Assembly: GCF_030373225.1 (NCBI RefSeq)
Contig: NZ_JAUCZG010000006.1
Coordinates: 1 to 64,000, forward strand
Reading direction: 5' to 3'
Origin: Hydrogenophaga sp.
GTDB lineage: Bacteria > Pseudomonadota > Gammaproteobacteria > Burkholderiales > Burkholderiaceae_C
Length of the DNA: 64,000 nt
The translations under genes and the position numbers were made by a program. Below are positions 34,923 to 43,024 of this stretch, piece by piece; position 1 is the stretch's first letter; each line of letters opens with the position of its first letter. The notes beneath the pieces were generated by a model that did not search any database, was not told the DNA's origin, and saw nothing but the letters and a program-made list of their open reading frames with translations.

Positions 34923-35678
34923 TCAGTCGTCGTCATCGTCGTGTCCGGCCTGTCCCTGGAGCAGACCGCTCCAGGTCTGAGCCGACACCAACCCTTTGGG
35001 CGATTGCTGCCACTGCCAGGCGCCGAACGCCAGCACCGCAGCGAGCAACAACACCGCCAGCCAGATGCGGTTGTGCTTCACCAGGCTCGGGCCCGGACCC
35101 TCGACGCGCCCGGTCAGCATGGGCAGCGCCTGGTTCTTGCGGCGCAGCAGACTCAGACCCGCGATCAGCGCAATATGGCCGAGCACCACCATCAGGAAGG
35201 CCTCGCCGAAGAACTCGTGCACGTCTTCCAGCCAGCCGCCCCAGTCGTTGTAGCTGCCGTAGCCGCTCAGCGTGAGTGGCACCACCATCACCAGCAGCGC
35301 GAACACGGCGAGTGCCATCAGCAGGTTCTGGCCCTGGCGCCAGTTGATGGCCCCCCAACCCGCCGCGGAGGTGAGCGAGCGCAGCCAGGCCGGTGCGCCG
35401 GCGAGCTTGCGCCAGAGCTGGCCCAGACCGGCCTGTCGTGGTCCCAAGAGGCCGTAGAGCACGCGAAACGCGAGCAGCCCGGCCAGGGTGTAGCCGAGGG
35501 TGACGTGCAGCAGGCGCCAGCGCTCACCGTCGGCGGTGATGTACGCGCCCAGGAAGCTCAGCGCGAAGAGCCAGTGGAACATGCGCGTGGGCGCGTCGAT
35601 GACCAGCCGCGTGGGCGCTGACAGGGCGCGTGCTGGCTCGGGGCGGGCGGTGGTGTTGAAGTCGGGTGCGGTGTGCAT
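34923..35678 (-). CDS. cytochrome b561-type membrane protein of an SHP/DHC cluster
   Basis: The 251-residue protein has four to five membrane spans. Heme ligands are probably His in [34 protein letters not shown] and [13 protein letters not shown] soluble loop between spans two and three contains several Trp and Arg, and the protein ends in an acidic GHDDDDD tail. It follows the diheme cytochrome gene by 17 bp. In the known SHP/DHC clusters the cytochrome b passes quinol electrons to the diheme cytochrome c. Confidence 0.85.
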   Translation of the reverse strand: MHTAPDFNTTARPEPARALSAPTRLVIDAPTRMFHWLFALSFLGAYITADGERWRLLHVTLGYTLAGLLAFRVLYGLLGPRQAGLGQLWRKLAGAPAWLRSLTSAAGWGAINWRQGQNLLMALAVFALLVMVVPLTLSGYGSYNDWGGWLEDVHEFFGEAFLMVVLGHIALIAGLSLLRRKNQALPMLTGRVEGPGPSLVKHNRIWLAVLLLAAVLAFGAWQWQQSPKGLVSAQTWSGLLQGQAGHDDDDD

Positions 35679-35695
35679 GGTCGTCTTTCAGGCGT

Positions 35696-36193
35696 TCAGT
35701 CGTTCCAGCCGCGGCGCAGGCGTGCGTCCAGCCCCGGCGGGATGCGCAGGTGGTCGTCGTCGAACCGGCCCTGGTTGGCACCGGTGTGGCAGGCGGCGCA
35801 GTTCGCCGCACTTTTCACACTGGCGTGCTTCCACACGGCAGGGTCGAGCTGGCGGTGCTTGCGCTCGAACCAGGCGGAGCGCGTGATGCGGTCCTGCGGG
35901 GGTTCTTCGTTCACGCGCTTGTATGTGCCCGCGTGGGTTTGCAGCCACTGGCCGAGCTGGGTGACTGTGGCGGCATCCAGCGAGGCGTCGGTACCGTAGT
36001 GCTTGTCGAGTCCGCTCATGACACGCTGCCACGAGCGCGCCGGCAGCATGCCCGGCGGGTAGGCGGTGTGGCAGGCGGCGCATTCCTGAGTGTAGGCCTG
36101 CGGCACGGTGCGCGGCATCATCGGCCCGCTGTCGGCGTGGGCGGCGGTCATGCCCAGGAGGGCGAGGCTCAGGGTGGCGAAGAGGGTTTTCAT
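35696..36193 (-). CDS. diheme cytochrome c (DHC)
   Basis: A 165-residue periplasmic protein with a clear signal peptide (MKTLFATLSLALLGMTAAHA) and two CAACH heme motifs at residues 38-42 and 132-136. The size and the arrangement of one heme per domain match DHC, the electron donor to the oxygen-binding cytochrome SHP. It lies 10 bp after the SHP gene and 17 bp before the cytochrome b gene, so the three form one operon. Confidence 0.88.
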   Translation of the reverse strand: MKTLFATLSLALLGMTAAHADSGPMMPRTVPQAYTQECAACHTAYPPGMLPARSWQRVMSGLDKHYGTDASLDAATVTQLGQWLQTHAGTYKRVNEEPPQDRITRSAWFERKHRQLDPAVWKHASVKSAANCAACHTGANQGRFDDDHLRIPPGLDARLRRGWND

Positions 36194-36203
36194 CGGGCGA
36201 CTT

Positions 36204-36614
36204 TCAGGGTTTGAGGCTGAGCAGGTACGCCATCACATCGGACTTCTCGGCCGCGCTGCATTCGCGGCTGAGCACGTCCTTGCAGTTGCGGCGGAACCAC
36301 TTGTCCGACTTGGCGGCATCGGTGAAGGCCTTGGCGTTGAAGGCCGGCGCCAGGGGTGCGATGGGCTTGGCGGTGCTGGCGTGTTCGCCCTGGCGGGTGG
36401 GCGGTGTGCCGTGGCACGAGGCGCAGGACCACTCACCTCCATGGCGCTGGTTGAAGAAAGCCTGGCCCCTGGTTGCACTGCCCGGTGCGCCGGCTTGTGT
36501 GCTCCAGCGGCCGAGCTGTTCGCCCGGCGTGGTGTCGCCGGCGTGGGCGGCCACCGCCGCGAAGACCAGCAGCGCAAGGGCTGCGAGACGGGAAGAATGG
36601 AATGTTTGGTTCAT
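36204..36614 (-). CDS. SHP-type oxygen-binding cytochrome c (DUF1924)
   Basis: A 136-residue exported protein (signal peptide to about AAHA, residue 25) with a single heme site CASCH at 64-68. The C-terminal KWFRRNCKDVLSREC block is typical of sphaeroides heme protein: Asn110 would be the unusual heme ligand that swings away to let O2 or NO bind, and Cys111/Cys119 would form the nearby disulfide. First gene of the minus-strand operon, divergent from the PepSY and two-component genes. Confidence 0.88.
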   Translation of the reverse strand: MNQTFHSSRLAALALLVFAAVAAHAGDTTPGEQLGRWSTQAGAPGSATRGQAFFNQRHGGEWSCASCHGTPPTRQGEHASTAKPIAPLAPAFNAKAFTDAAKSDKWFRRNCKDVLSRECSAAEKSDVMAYLLSLKP

Positions 36615-36667
36615 GGCGTGCAGAAAGGGATGGGGGTGAAGGCATCTTGCGAAACCCCGGCTGTACG

Positions 36668-36703
36668 GAACCTGAAGCGCGCGTTCATCGGGCGTTCAGG
36701 TTC
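36668..36703. promoter_or_regulatory. inverted and direct repeats between SHP and PepSY genes
   Basis: Perfect inverted arms GAACCTGAA (36668-36676) and TTCAGGTTC (36695-36703) enclose two direct GCGTTCA copies (36681-36687 and 36692-36698) spaced 11 bp apart. Eleven-base direct repeats are the usual footprint of OmpR-family regulators, so the regulator encoded at 37093 may bind here and control both directions. Confidence 0.5.
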
Positions 36704-36756
36704 GACCCGCACAATCGCCTCACGCTTCGCAGCCTTCTCACCGACCTCGCTTCACC

Positions 36757-37080
36757 TTGAACACACACCGCCTCCGCTCCCTGCCCCACATCGCGCTGAC
36801 CAGCCTGCTGGCCGGCGCGCTGCTGACCGGCCCTGCGATCGCCAGCGACAAAGACCACGACCGGGCGCGCGAGGCCGTGCGGGCCGGGCAGGTGATGCCG
36901 CTGCGCAGCGTGCTCGAACGCCTGGAGCGTGAGCACCCGGGCCAGGTGCTGGACTTGGAGCTGGAGGAAGAGCACGGCCGGCTGGTCTACGAGGTCAAGC
37001 TGCTGCAGAGCGACGGGCGCCTGGTGAAGCTCGAACTCGACGCCAGAACCGCCACCGTGCTGCGCCGCAAGGAACGGTGA
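36757..37080 (+). CDS. PepSY-domain exported protein
   Basis: A 107-residue protein beginning at a TTG (MNTHRLRSLPHIALTSLLAG). A signal peptide ends about IAS (residue 30), followed by a single PepSY domain (MPLRSVLERLEREHPGQVLDLELEEEHGRLVYEVKLL). No ATG is available in frame upstream. It stands 12 bp before the response regulator. Single PepSY proteins with OmpR-type systems are thought to modulate the sensor; here that is inference. Confidence 0.8.
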   Translation: MNTHRLRSLPHIALTSLLAGALLTGPAIASDKDHDRAREAVRAGQVMPLRSVLERLEREHPGQVLDLELEEEHGRLVYEVKLLQSDGRLVKLELDARTATVLRRKER

Positions 37081-37092
37081 GAACGCCCGCCC

Positions 37093-37755
37093 ATGCGCAT
37101 CCTGCTGGTTGAAGACGACCCCACCCTGCGCGCGCAGCTGCGCACGGGCCTGCACGAGGCCGGCTACGCGGTGGACGAGGCCGACAACGGGCGCGACGCG
37201 CACTTTCTCGGCGACACCGAGACCTTTGACGCGGTGGTGCTCGACCTCGGCCTGCCGGTGCTCGACGGCCTGAGCGTGCTCAAGCGCTGGCGCAGTGCGG
37301 GCCGTGCGGTGCCGGTGCTCATCCTCACCGCGCGCGACAACTGGAGCGAGAAGGTGGCCGGCATCGACGCCGGTGCCGACGACTACCTGACCAAACCCTT
37401 CCACATGGAAGAGCTGCTGGCGCGCCTGCGCGCGCTCATCCGCCGCGCCGGCGGGCTGGCCTCGCCGCTGCTGGTGTGCGGTGAACTGGCGCTGGACACG
37501 CGCAGCGGCCGGGTCACGCTGCAAGGCCAGACCGTGGCGCTGACCAGCCACGAATACAAGGTGCTCGAGTATTTGATGCATCGCCCGGGCGCGGTGGTCT
37601 CGCGCACCGAACTCACCGAACACATCTACGCACAGGATTTCGAGCGCGACTCCAACACCATCGAGGTGTTCGTGGGGCGGCTTCGCAAGAAGCTGCCGCC
37701 AGCCTTGATCGAGACCGTGCGCGGCCTGGGTTACCGGCTGGTGCCGCCGCCATGA
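37093..37755 (+). CDS. OmpR-family response regulator
   Basis: A 220-residue regulator with a receiver domain (DD at 8-9, phospho-acceptor Asp51 in VVLDLGLPVLDG, Lys in DDYLTKPFHMEELLAR) and an OmpR winged helix (LTSHEYKVLEYLMHRPGAVV, ending VRGLGYRLVPPP). It resembles the QseB/PmrA group. It overlaps the kinase gene by ATGA. Neighbourhood suggests that it controls the divergent SHP-DHC-cytochrome b operon. Confidence 0.92.
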   Translation: MRILLVEDDPTLRAQLRTGLHEAGYAVDEADNGRDAHFLGDTETFDAVVLDLGLPVLDGLSVLKRWRSAGRAVPVLILTARDNWSEKVAGIDAGADDYLTKPFHMEELLARLRALIRRAGGLASPLLVCGELALDTRSGRVTLQGQTVALTSHEYKVLEYLMHRPGAVVSRTELTEHIYAQDFERDSNTIEVFVGRLRKKLPPALIETVRGLGYRLVPPP

Positions 37756-39125
37756 GGCGCTGGGTCGGCTCGCTGCGGGTGCGCCTGCTGCTGGGCACGC
37801 TGGTGGCGCTGGCGGTCGCACTGCTGCTGGCCGGCATGGTGCTCGGTGGCCTGTTCCGCGAGCATGTGATGCGCCAGTTCGAAACCACGCTCACCCAGCA
37901 GCTCGACCAGCTCACTGCGCGGCTGGTGTTCGACGCCGCCGGCCAGCCGCAGATCGATCCGCAGGCACTGTCGGACCCGCGCTGGCAACGGCCTTTCTCC
38001 GGCTTGTACTGGCAGCTCGACCGCTTGAGCGACGACGGGCAGAGCCGCAGCGGCGTGCTGCGTTCGCGCTCCCTGTGGGACACCAGCCTTGCGTTGGGTG
38101 TCGACACCCTGACCGACGGCGGCATTCACCGCCATGAAGGCATTGGCCCGCAGGACGCGCCAGTGCTGATGCTCGAGCGCACCGTGCGCGCGGGGGAGGC
38201 TGCCGGCGTGCAGTGGCGGCTGATCGTGGCGGGCGGTCTGCAGGAAACCACGCAGGCGATCGAGCGTTTTCGCGGTGTGTTGACCCTGTCGCTGCTGATC
38301 CTGCTGGGCCTGCTGGCGCTGGCGGCCCTCGCCCAGGTGGTGGTGGGCCTGGCGCCGCTGCGCGCCATGCAGCGCGGGCTCGCCGATGTGCGCGCGGGGC
38401 GTGCGCAGCGCCTGCAGGGCGACTTTCCGTCCGAGATCCAGCCCCTGATCAACGACTTCAACCAGGTGCTCGACACCAACGCCGAGGTGGTGGCGCGGGC
38501 CCGCACCCACGCGGGCAACCTGGCGCATGCGCTGAAGACCCCGCTGGCGGTGATGGCGCAGGCGGCCAGCTCGCCGTCGGCGGATCTGGCGCCACTGGTG
38601 AAGGCGCAGGTGGCGCTGTCCCGACGGCACATCGACGCCCACCTCAGCCGCTCACGGATCGCTGCCGCCGTGCGCCAGCCCGGTCAGCGCACACCGGTGG
38701 CCCCGGTGCTGGCGGGTCTGTTGCGCGTGATGGAGCGGGTGCATGCCGCGCGTGCGCTGACCTTCGATCTGGTGCCGGTCGATGAAGCCCTGGCGTTTGC
38801 CGGAGAAGAACAGGATCTGCAGGAGATGGTGGGCAATCTGCTCGACAACGCCTGCCTGTGGGCACGCAGCACGGTGCGGGTCGGCGTGCGGCGCGATGGC
38901 GGGCAGCTGGTGATCGGTGTGGACGATGACGGCCCGGGCATCTCGCCCGAGCAGCGCAACGCGGTGCTGGCGCGCGGGACGCGGCTGGACGAATCGGCAC
39001 CGGGCAGTGGCCTGGGCCTGGCCATCGTGGCCGACCTGGCCCGCCTGTACGGCGGCGACATCGCACTGGAGCGCAGCGCGCTCGGTGGCCTCTGCGCGCG
39101 CCTCAGTTTGCCGCGGTGCGCATGA
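37752..39125 (+). CDS. sensor histidine kinase paired with the PepSY/SHP regulator
   Basis: A 457-residue membrane kinase: first span at about residues 11-36, a periplasmic domain of about 130 residues, a second span near 178-203, then HAMP, an H-box-like GNLAHALKTPLAVMAQ and a HATPase with N-box VGNLLDNACLWA, DDDGPGI and GSGLGLAI. The phospho-acceptor is the His of LAHALKTPL, a variant also seen in PhoQ-like kinases. Its 3' end overlaps the 3' end of eptA by 23 bp. Confidence 0.92.
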   Translation: MRRWVGSLRVRLLLGTLVALAVALLLAGMVLGGLFREHVMRQFETTLTQQLDQLTARLVFDAAGQPQIDPQALSDPRWQRPFSGLYWQLDRLSDDGQSRSGVLRSRSLWDTSLALGVDTLTDGGIHRHEGIGPQDAPVLMLERTVRAGEAAGVQWRLIVAGGLQETTQAIERFRGVLTLSLLILLGLLALAALAQVVVGLAPLRAMQRGLADVRAGRAQRLQGDFPSEIQPLINDFNQVLDTNAEVVARARTHAGNLAHALKTPLAVMAQAASSPSADLAPLVKAQVALSRRHIDAHLSRSRIAAAVRQPGQRTPVAPVLAGLLRVMERVHAARALTFDLVPVDEALAFAGEEQDLQEMVGNLLDNACLWARSTVRVGVRRDGGQLVIGVDDDGPGISPEQRNAVLARGTRLDESAPGSGLGLAIVADLARLYGGDIALERSALGGLCARLSLPRCA

Positions 39126-40809
39126 CCGCGCCCCGCTCGGCCCAGGACGCAGTGCATGGTGCCAGCAGGTCGAGTGCGAGATCGTGCGCCGCCGTCTGCA
39201 CGTCCATCAGCCCCAGCACCGAATGAAACAGGTGATCGTGCGAGAGCGGCTGGTCGCCCTGGGCCCGCAGGCACTTTTCTGCGACGCCGCTGCGCTGCTG
39301 CAGGCCCGGTGACAGCCAGGCCACCATGGGCACATGGGTCTGTTGCTGCGGCGCCATCGCATAAGGCAGGCCGTGCAGGTACAGGCCGCTTTCGCCCAGC
39401 GACTCACCGTGGTCGGACAGGTAGATCAGGCCGGTGGCGTTGGCGCCGCTTTGCTCGCGCGCCTTCAGCCATTGCAGTGACAGGTCCAGAAAATGGTCCG
39501 TGGCCGCGATCGAGTTGTCGTAGGCGTTGACCAGCTGCGCGGGCGGGCAGTCGGAGAGCGTGATGCTGGTGCACTCCGGCATGAACGGCTTGCGGTCGGG
39601 CGCCGAGCGCTTGAAGTAGGCCGGCCCGTGGCTGCCCATCTGGTGCAGGACGAGCACGACACCGCGGGCCCGGCGCACCGGGTCGAGTGCGGCGATGCGT
39701 TCGTCCAGCCCGACGAGCATGGCGGGGTCGAGGCACTCGCCGCTGTCGCACAGGCCGGGCAGCGTCAGGTCCAGCGTGCTGGCGTGGGGCACCCGGGCGC
39801 ACACGCCCTTGCAGCCGGCCTGGTTGTCGATCCACAGCACGGCCAGGCCGGCGCGTTGCAGCACGTCGAGCAGGTTCTCGTGCTCGGCCGTCCGGTCACC
39901 GCCCTGGGTGCGGGTGAGCGGTGAAAACAGGCAGGGCACCGAGACCTTGGTGTTGGTGCCGCACGACCGCACCTGGCTGAAGTTGACCAGGCCTTCTTCG
40001 GCCTGCCAGCGCGCGAGTGCCGGCGTGGTGTTGCGTGCGTAACCATTGAGGCCGAAGTTCTGCGCGCGCGCCGTCTCACCCACGACCACCATCAGCAACG
40101 GCGGCTTGGCCTGGCCGCTGTAGCTGGCGCCGAGCCGGGCATCTTCACCCACGGGCTTGAGGGCCTGAACCTGGCGGGGCAGCTGGTCCACCGCCAGACG
40201 GCTGGCGGCATACACCGTGTTGACCGGGTTGACCATGTAGCGCAATTCCTTGTGGTTGCGCATCAGCGAGGCCAGGTCCTGGTAGGTGAGCAGGGTGGCG
40301 GCCACCACCGCCACCAGGCCGACGAACGCGCCCAGCGCATTGCGCCCGGTCTGGGGCAACCAGCGGCGCAGGGCCAGCGGGCGGCGCCAGATCGCCCACA
40401 GCGGCAGGCCCGCCACCAGCAGCAAGGTGATCGGCAGGTCCCAGGACATCAGGTCGCGCACCTCGCGCACATCGGTCTGCACCACGTTGGCCAGCATGGT
40501 CGGGTCGATCACCGCGCCGTACTGCAGCATGAAGTGGGTGTTGAAGGCCGTCACCAGCACCAGGGCCGTGGCCACCGGGCGGAACACACGCGGCCAGGCC
40601 AGCAGCGAAAGCAGGCCGGCAGTGATGCCGAGCACCACCACACCGAAGCCACCCAGCAGCGCCAGCCGCTGCGCGGTGCTGCCGGCCAGTTCGTTCACGC
40701 GCAGCCACAAGGGCAGGTTGCCGGCCACGGCCAGCCACAGCGACAGCAGCCACACGGCGGTGGCGGGGCGCCAGGTCGGGCGGGGCGCGGGTGAGAAGGT
40801 CGAAGACAT
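39103..40809 (-). CDS. eptA: lipid A phosphoethanolamine transferase (EptA family)
   Basis: A 568-residue enzyme of the inner membrane that transfers phosphoethanolamine to lipid A and lowers the negative charge of the cell surface. Five N-terminal spans occupy about residues 1-185; the periplasmic sulfatase-like domain follows, with metal-site GETARAQNFGLNGYAR, the nucleophile Thr in SCGTNTKVSVPCLFS, HQMGSHGPAYFKR and LSDHGESLGESGLYLHG. Several cysteines for disulfides are conserved. A PmrA-box-like element lies 55-71 bp upstream, and the PmrAB-like genes follow on that side. Confidence 0.93.
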   Translation of the reverse strand: MSSTFSPAPRPTWRPATAVWLLSLWLAVAGNLPLWLRVNELAGSTAQRLALLGGFGVVVLGITAGLLSLLAWPRVFRPVATALVLVTAFNTHFMLQYGAVIDPTMLANVVQTDVREVRDLMSWDLPITLLLVAGLPLWAIWRRPLALRRWLPQTGRNALGAFVGLVAVVAATLLTYQDLASLMRNHKELRYMVNPVNTVYAASRLAVDQLPRQVQALKPVGEDARLGASYSGQAKPPLLMVVVGETARAQNFGLNGYARNTTPALARWQAEEGLVNFSQVRSCGTNTKVSVPCLFSPLTRTQGGDRTAEHENLLDVLQRAGLAVLWIDNQAGCKGVCARVPHASTLDLTLPGLCDSGECLDPAMLVGLDERIAALDPVRRARGVVLVLHQMGSHGPAYFKRSAPDRKPFMPECTSITLSDCPPAQLVNAYDNSIAATDHFLDLSLQWLKAREQSGANATGLIYLSDHGESLGESGLYLHGLPYAMAPQQQTHVPMVAWLSPGLQQRSGVAEKCLRAQGDQPLSHDHLFHSVLGLMDVQTAAHDLALDLLAPCTASWAERGAVMRTAAN

Positions 40810-40863
40810 GGGCGAAGCCTCTGAAGCCGGAACATGCCGACCGCAGCAGCTTCGCGCTCGCGG

Positions 40864-40880
40864 GTTAAGTGATCCTTATG
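40864..40880 (-). promoter_or_regulatory. PmrA-box-like direct repeat upstream of eptA
   Basis: On the minus strand CATAAG-GATCA-CTTAAC fits the PmrA pattern YTTAAK-N5-YTTAAK with differences of one base in each half. It overlaps the stop codon of the upstream kinase gene, implying that eptA can have its own promoter inside the three-gene minus-strand run. Confidence 0.5.
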
Positions 40881-42228
40881 GCCGCGGGCGCGTCCAGCGC
40901 AGGGTGAAGCGCGTGGTCATCGGCGCCTGGCCGGTGTCCCGCTGCAGCGAGCCCCCCAGTTGCTCGGCGATGCGCTGCACCAGACGCAAGCCCAGCCCCA
41001 GGCCCGACGTGTTTTGCGCCTCCGTGGGCGGCGGCGCGCCGGCGCGCTGGCCGTCGTCGCTGACCGAGACCCCGGACTCAGCCCCGGTCTGCCAGACCTC
41101 CACCACCACCTGTGTGCCTGCCGGGGTGTGGCGCAAGGCGTTTTCGATCAGGTTGCGCAGCGCGAGCTCCAGCAGCATGGGCTGCAGGTGCAGCACCACC
41201 GGCGCCTCGGGCTGTTCCAGTGACAACTCGTGGCCGCGCTCGTGGCTCTCCTGTGCATGGGACGCGATCAGATCGGCGGCCACGTCGCCCAGCGACACGT
41301 CTTTCCAGGCCTCACGCGCCGAGCCGTCGCGCTGCGCACGCGCGAGTTCCAGCAACTGCGACAGGATGTGTCCGGCTCTCAGCGCGGACGATTCCAGCTG
41401 CGCCAGGCGTTCGGTCGACGGTTCGTGCTGCGCAGCGCCGGCCTGCAACGAGATTGCCGCCAGCGGGGTGCGCAACTCGTGCGCCACGTCCGACGCGAAC
41501 TCGCGCTCGCGCCGTGCCTGTGTCTGCAGCGAATCCACCAGCGTGTTGATCGCGTGCACGGTGCTGGAAAACTCGTGAAACCGGTGTGCCGTGTCCAGTC
41601 GCTGACCACCCAACCCGTCGAGCGCGGCCACATCGCGTGACAGACGGACCAGCGGACTCAACCCGCGGCGCAGCGCCCACCACAGCAGCAGCGCCACCAG
41701 CGGCAGCACCAGCAAGGCCGGGCGCGCGAGCTTGAGCGCCATGTCGCGGCCCAGGTCGACCCGGTGGTCCATGTCCATCAGGACCGCGACGACGTCGGCC
41801 GCGTGTTCACCCTGGCCCGGGGCGGTGTACACCCGCCAGCGCACCACGGCGCTGCCGGTGGTCTGCACCCGGTTGGAGAACCCCATCCCGGGCGGATCGT
41901 TCAGGCCCAGGCTGCCGGCCAGCTTGTGGGTGTCTGTGAACAACTGGCCATCGACCCAGTGCAGCACGGCCACGTCCTGCACATAGGCCCGCGTGCGGCT
42001 GGAGGCGATCGGCTCGGGCGTGGACAGGGTCTGGTCGGGTTCGACCGAGAGCCACAGGCGCGCCACCGCCTCGAGCTGCCCGTCGGTGATCTCGTCGGCC
42101 TCGTGGTGGCCGGTGTACCAGGCCACCAGCAGCAGCGTGGTCCACACCACCAGCAGGGCGCCGACCACCCAGCTCCAGAGGTGGCGCCCCAGGCTGGGCA
42201 GGCGCGCAGGGGCGGGCCGCGCCGTCAT
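40876..42228 (-). CDS. PmrB/QseC-like sensor histidine kinase
   Basis: A 450-residue kinase with a first span at about residues 13-36, a periplasmic domain of about 120 residues and a second span near 165-185. HAMP (RRGLSPLVRLSRDVAAL) leads to the H-box FASDVAHELRTPLAAISLQA and HATPase motifs NLIENALRHTP, SVSDDG and GLGLGLRLVQRIAEQLGG. Its start overlaps the regulator stop (ATGA). Adjacency to eptA and the matching box make it PmrB-like by context. Confidence 0.9.
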   Translation of the reverse strand: MTARPAPARLPSLGRHLWSWVVGALLVVWTTLLLVAWYTGHHEADEITDGQLEAVARLWLSVEPDQTLSTPEPIASSRTRAYVQDVAVLHWVDGQLFTDTHKLAGSLGLNDPPGMGFSNRVQTTGSAVVRWRVYTAPGQGEHAADVVAVLMDMDHRVDLGRDMALKLARPALLVLPLVALLLWWALRRGLSPLVRLSRDVAALDGLGGQRLDTAHRFHEFSSTVHAINTLVDSLQTQARREREFASDVAHELRTPLAAISLQAGAAQHEPSTERLAQLESSALRAGHILSQLLELARAQRDGSAREAWKDVSLGDVAADLIASHAQESHERGHELSLEQPEAPVVLHLQPMLLELALRNLIENALRHTPAGTQVVVEVWQTGAESGVSVSDDGQRAGAPPPTEAQNTSGLGLGLRLVQRIAEQLGGSLQRDTGQAPMTTRFTLRWTRPRP

Positions 42229-42929
42229 GCCGGCGGGTCCTGTTGCGGAATGAAGTAGCCCACGCCGCGCACCGTCTTGATGAGCGATTCGCCGAGCTTT
42301 CGCCGCAGGTGGTGGATGTGCACCTCGATGGCGTTGCTCTCCAGCGCCTCGCCGAAACCGTAGAGCGAGGACTCCAGCCGCGCCTTGGACAACACCTGCG
42401 GGTGGACTTGCAGCAGCGCCATCAGCAGCGCGAACTCCTTGCCCCCGAGCGGGATGTGTTCACCCGCGCGCAGCACGGTGTGGGCAGCGGGATCCACCAC
42501 CAGGTCGCCGTGCGTGATGACCGGGCTGCTGCGTCCGCTGGCGCGGCGCAGCATGGCGCGCAGGCGTGCCAGCAGTTCGCTGGCGTCGAAGGGTTTGACG
42601 ATGTAGTCGTCGGCGCCGCTGTCCAGACCGCTCACCCGGTCGCTCACGCCATCGCGCGCGGTCATGATCAGCACCGGCAGGTCGTTGCGGGGCAGGGCGG
42701 CGCGTCCGGCCACCGGCGCTGCCTGCCGGCGCAGCCGGGCGAGCAGGTCGAGGCCGTCGCCATCGGGCAGACCGAGGTCGAGCACCAGCACGTCCACCGG
42801 CTCCACCGACAGCACGTGCCACGCCGCCTCCAGCGTGTCGCACACGTCCACCGCGTAGCCCGCCTGTTTGAGCGAGGCCTGCAGGCCGCTGGCGATGCCG
42901 GGGTCGTCTTCCACCACGAGTGCGCGCAT
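42225..42929 (-). CDS. PmrA/QseB-like OmpR-family response regulator
   Basis: A 234-residue regulator: receiver with DD at 8-9, Asp51 in VDVLVLDLGLPDGDG and Lys in DDYIVKPFDASELLAR, followed by a winged helix (GKEFALLMALLQVHPQVLSK, ending VRGVGYFIPQQDPPA). It is divergent from the PAP2 gene, and the intergenic region carries a near-perfect PmrA box. Probable targets are itself, the PAP2 gene and eptA. Confidence 0.9.
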   Translation of the reverse strand: MRALVVEDDPGIASGLQASLKQAGYAVDVCDTLEAAWHVLSVEPVDVLVLDLGLPDGDGLDLLARLRRQAAPVAGRAALPRNDLPVLIMTARDGVSDRVSGLDSGADDYIVKPFDASELLARLRAMLRRASGRSSPVITHGDLVVDPAAHTVLRAGEHIPLGGKEFALLMALLQVHPQVLSKARLESSLYGFGEALESNAIEVHIHHLRRKLGESLIKTVRGVGYFIPQQDPPA

Positions 42930-42985
42930 TGTCGGATCGGACGTCGTGTCCGCTGTTGGAGGGGGCGCCTGATTATGGGATGCGG

Positions 42986-43002
42986 CTTAAGTCGCACTTA
43001 AC
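42986..43002 (+). promoter_or_regulatory. PmrA-box-like direct repeat before the PAP2 gene
   Basis: CTTAAG-TCGCA-CTTAAC matches YTTAAK-N5-YTTAAK except for the last base. It lies 23 bp before the PAP2 ATG and 57 bp from the divergent regulator start, so it could serve either direction, including autoregulation. Confidence 0.6.
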
Positions 43003-43024
43003 CCGGGCGGGTCACATTTGCCCG

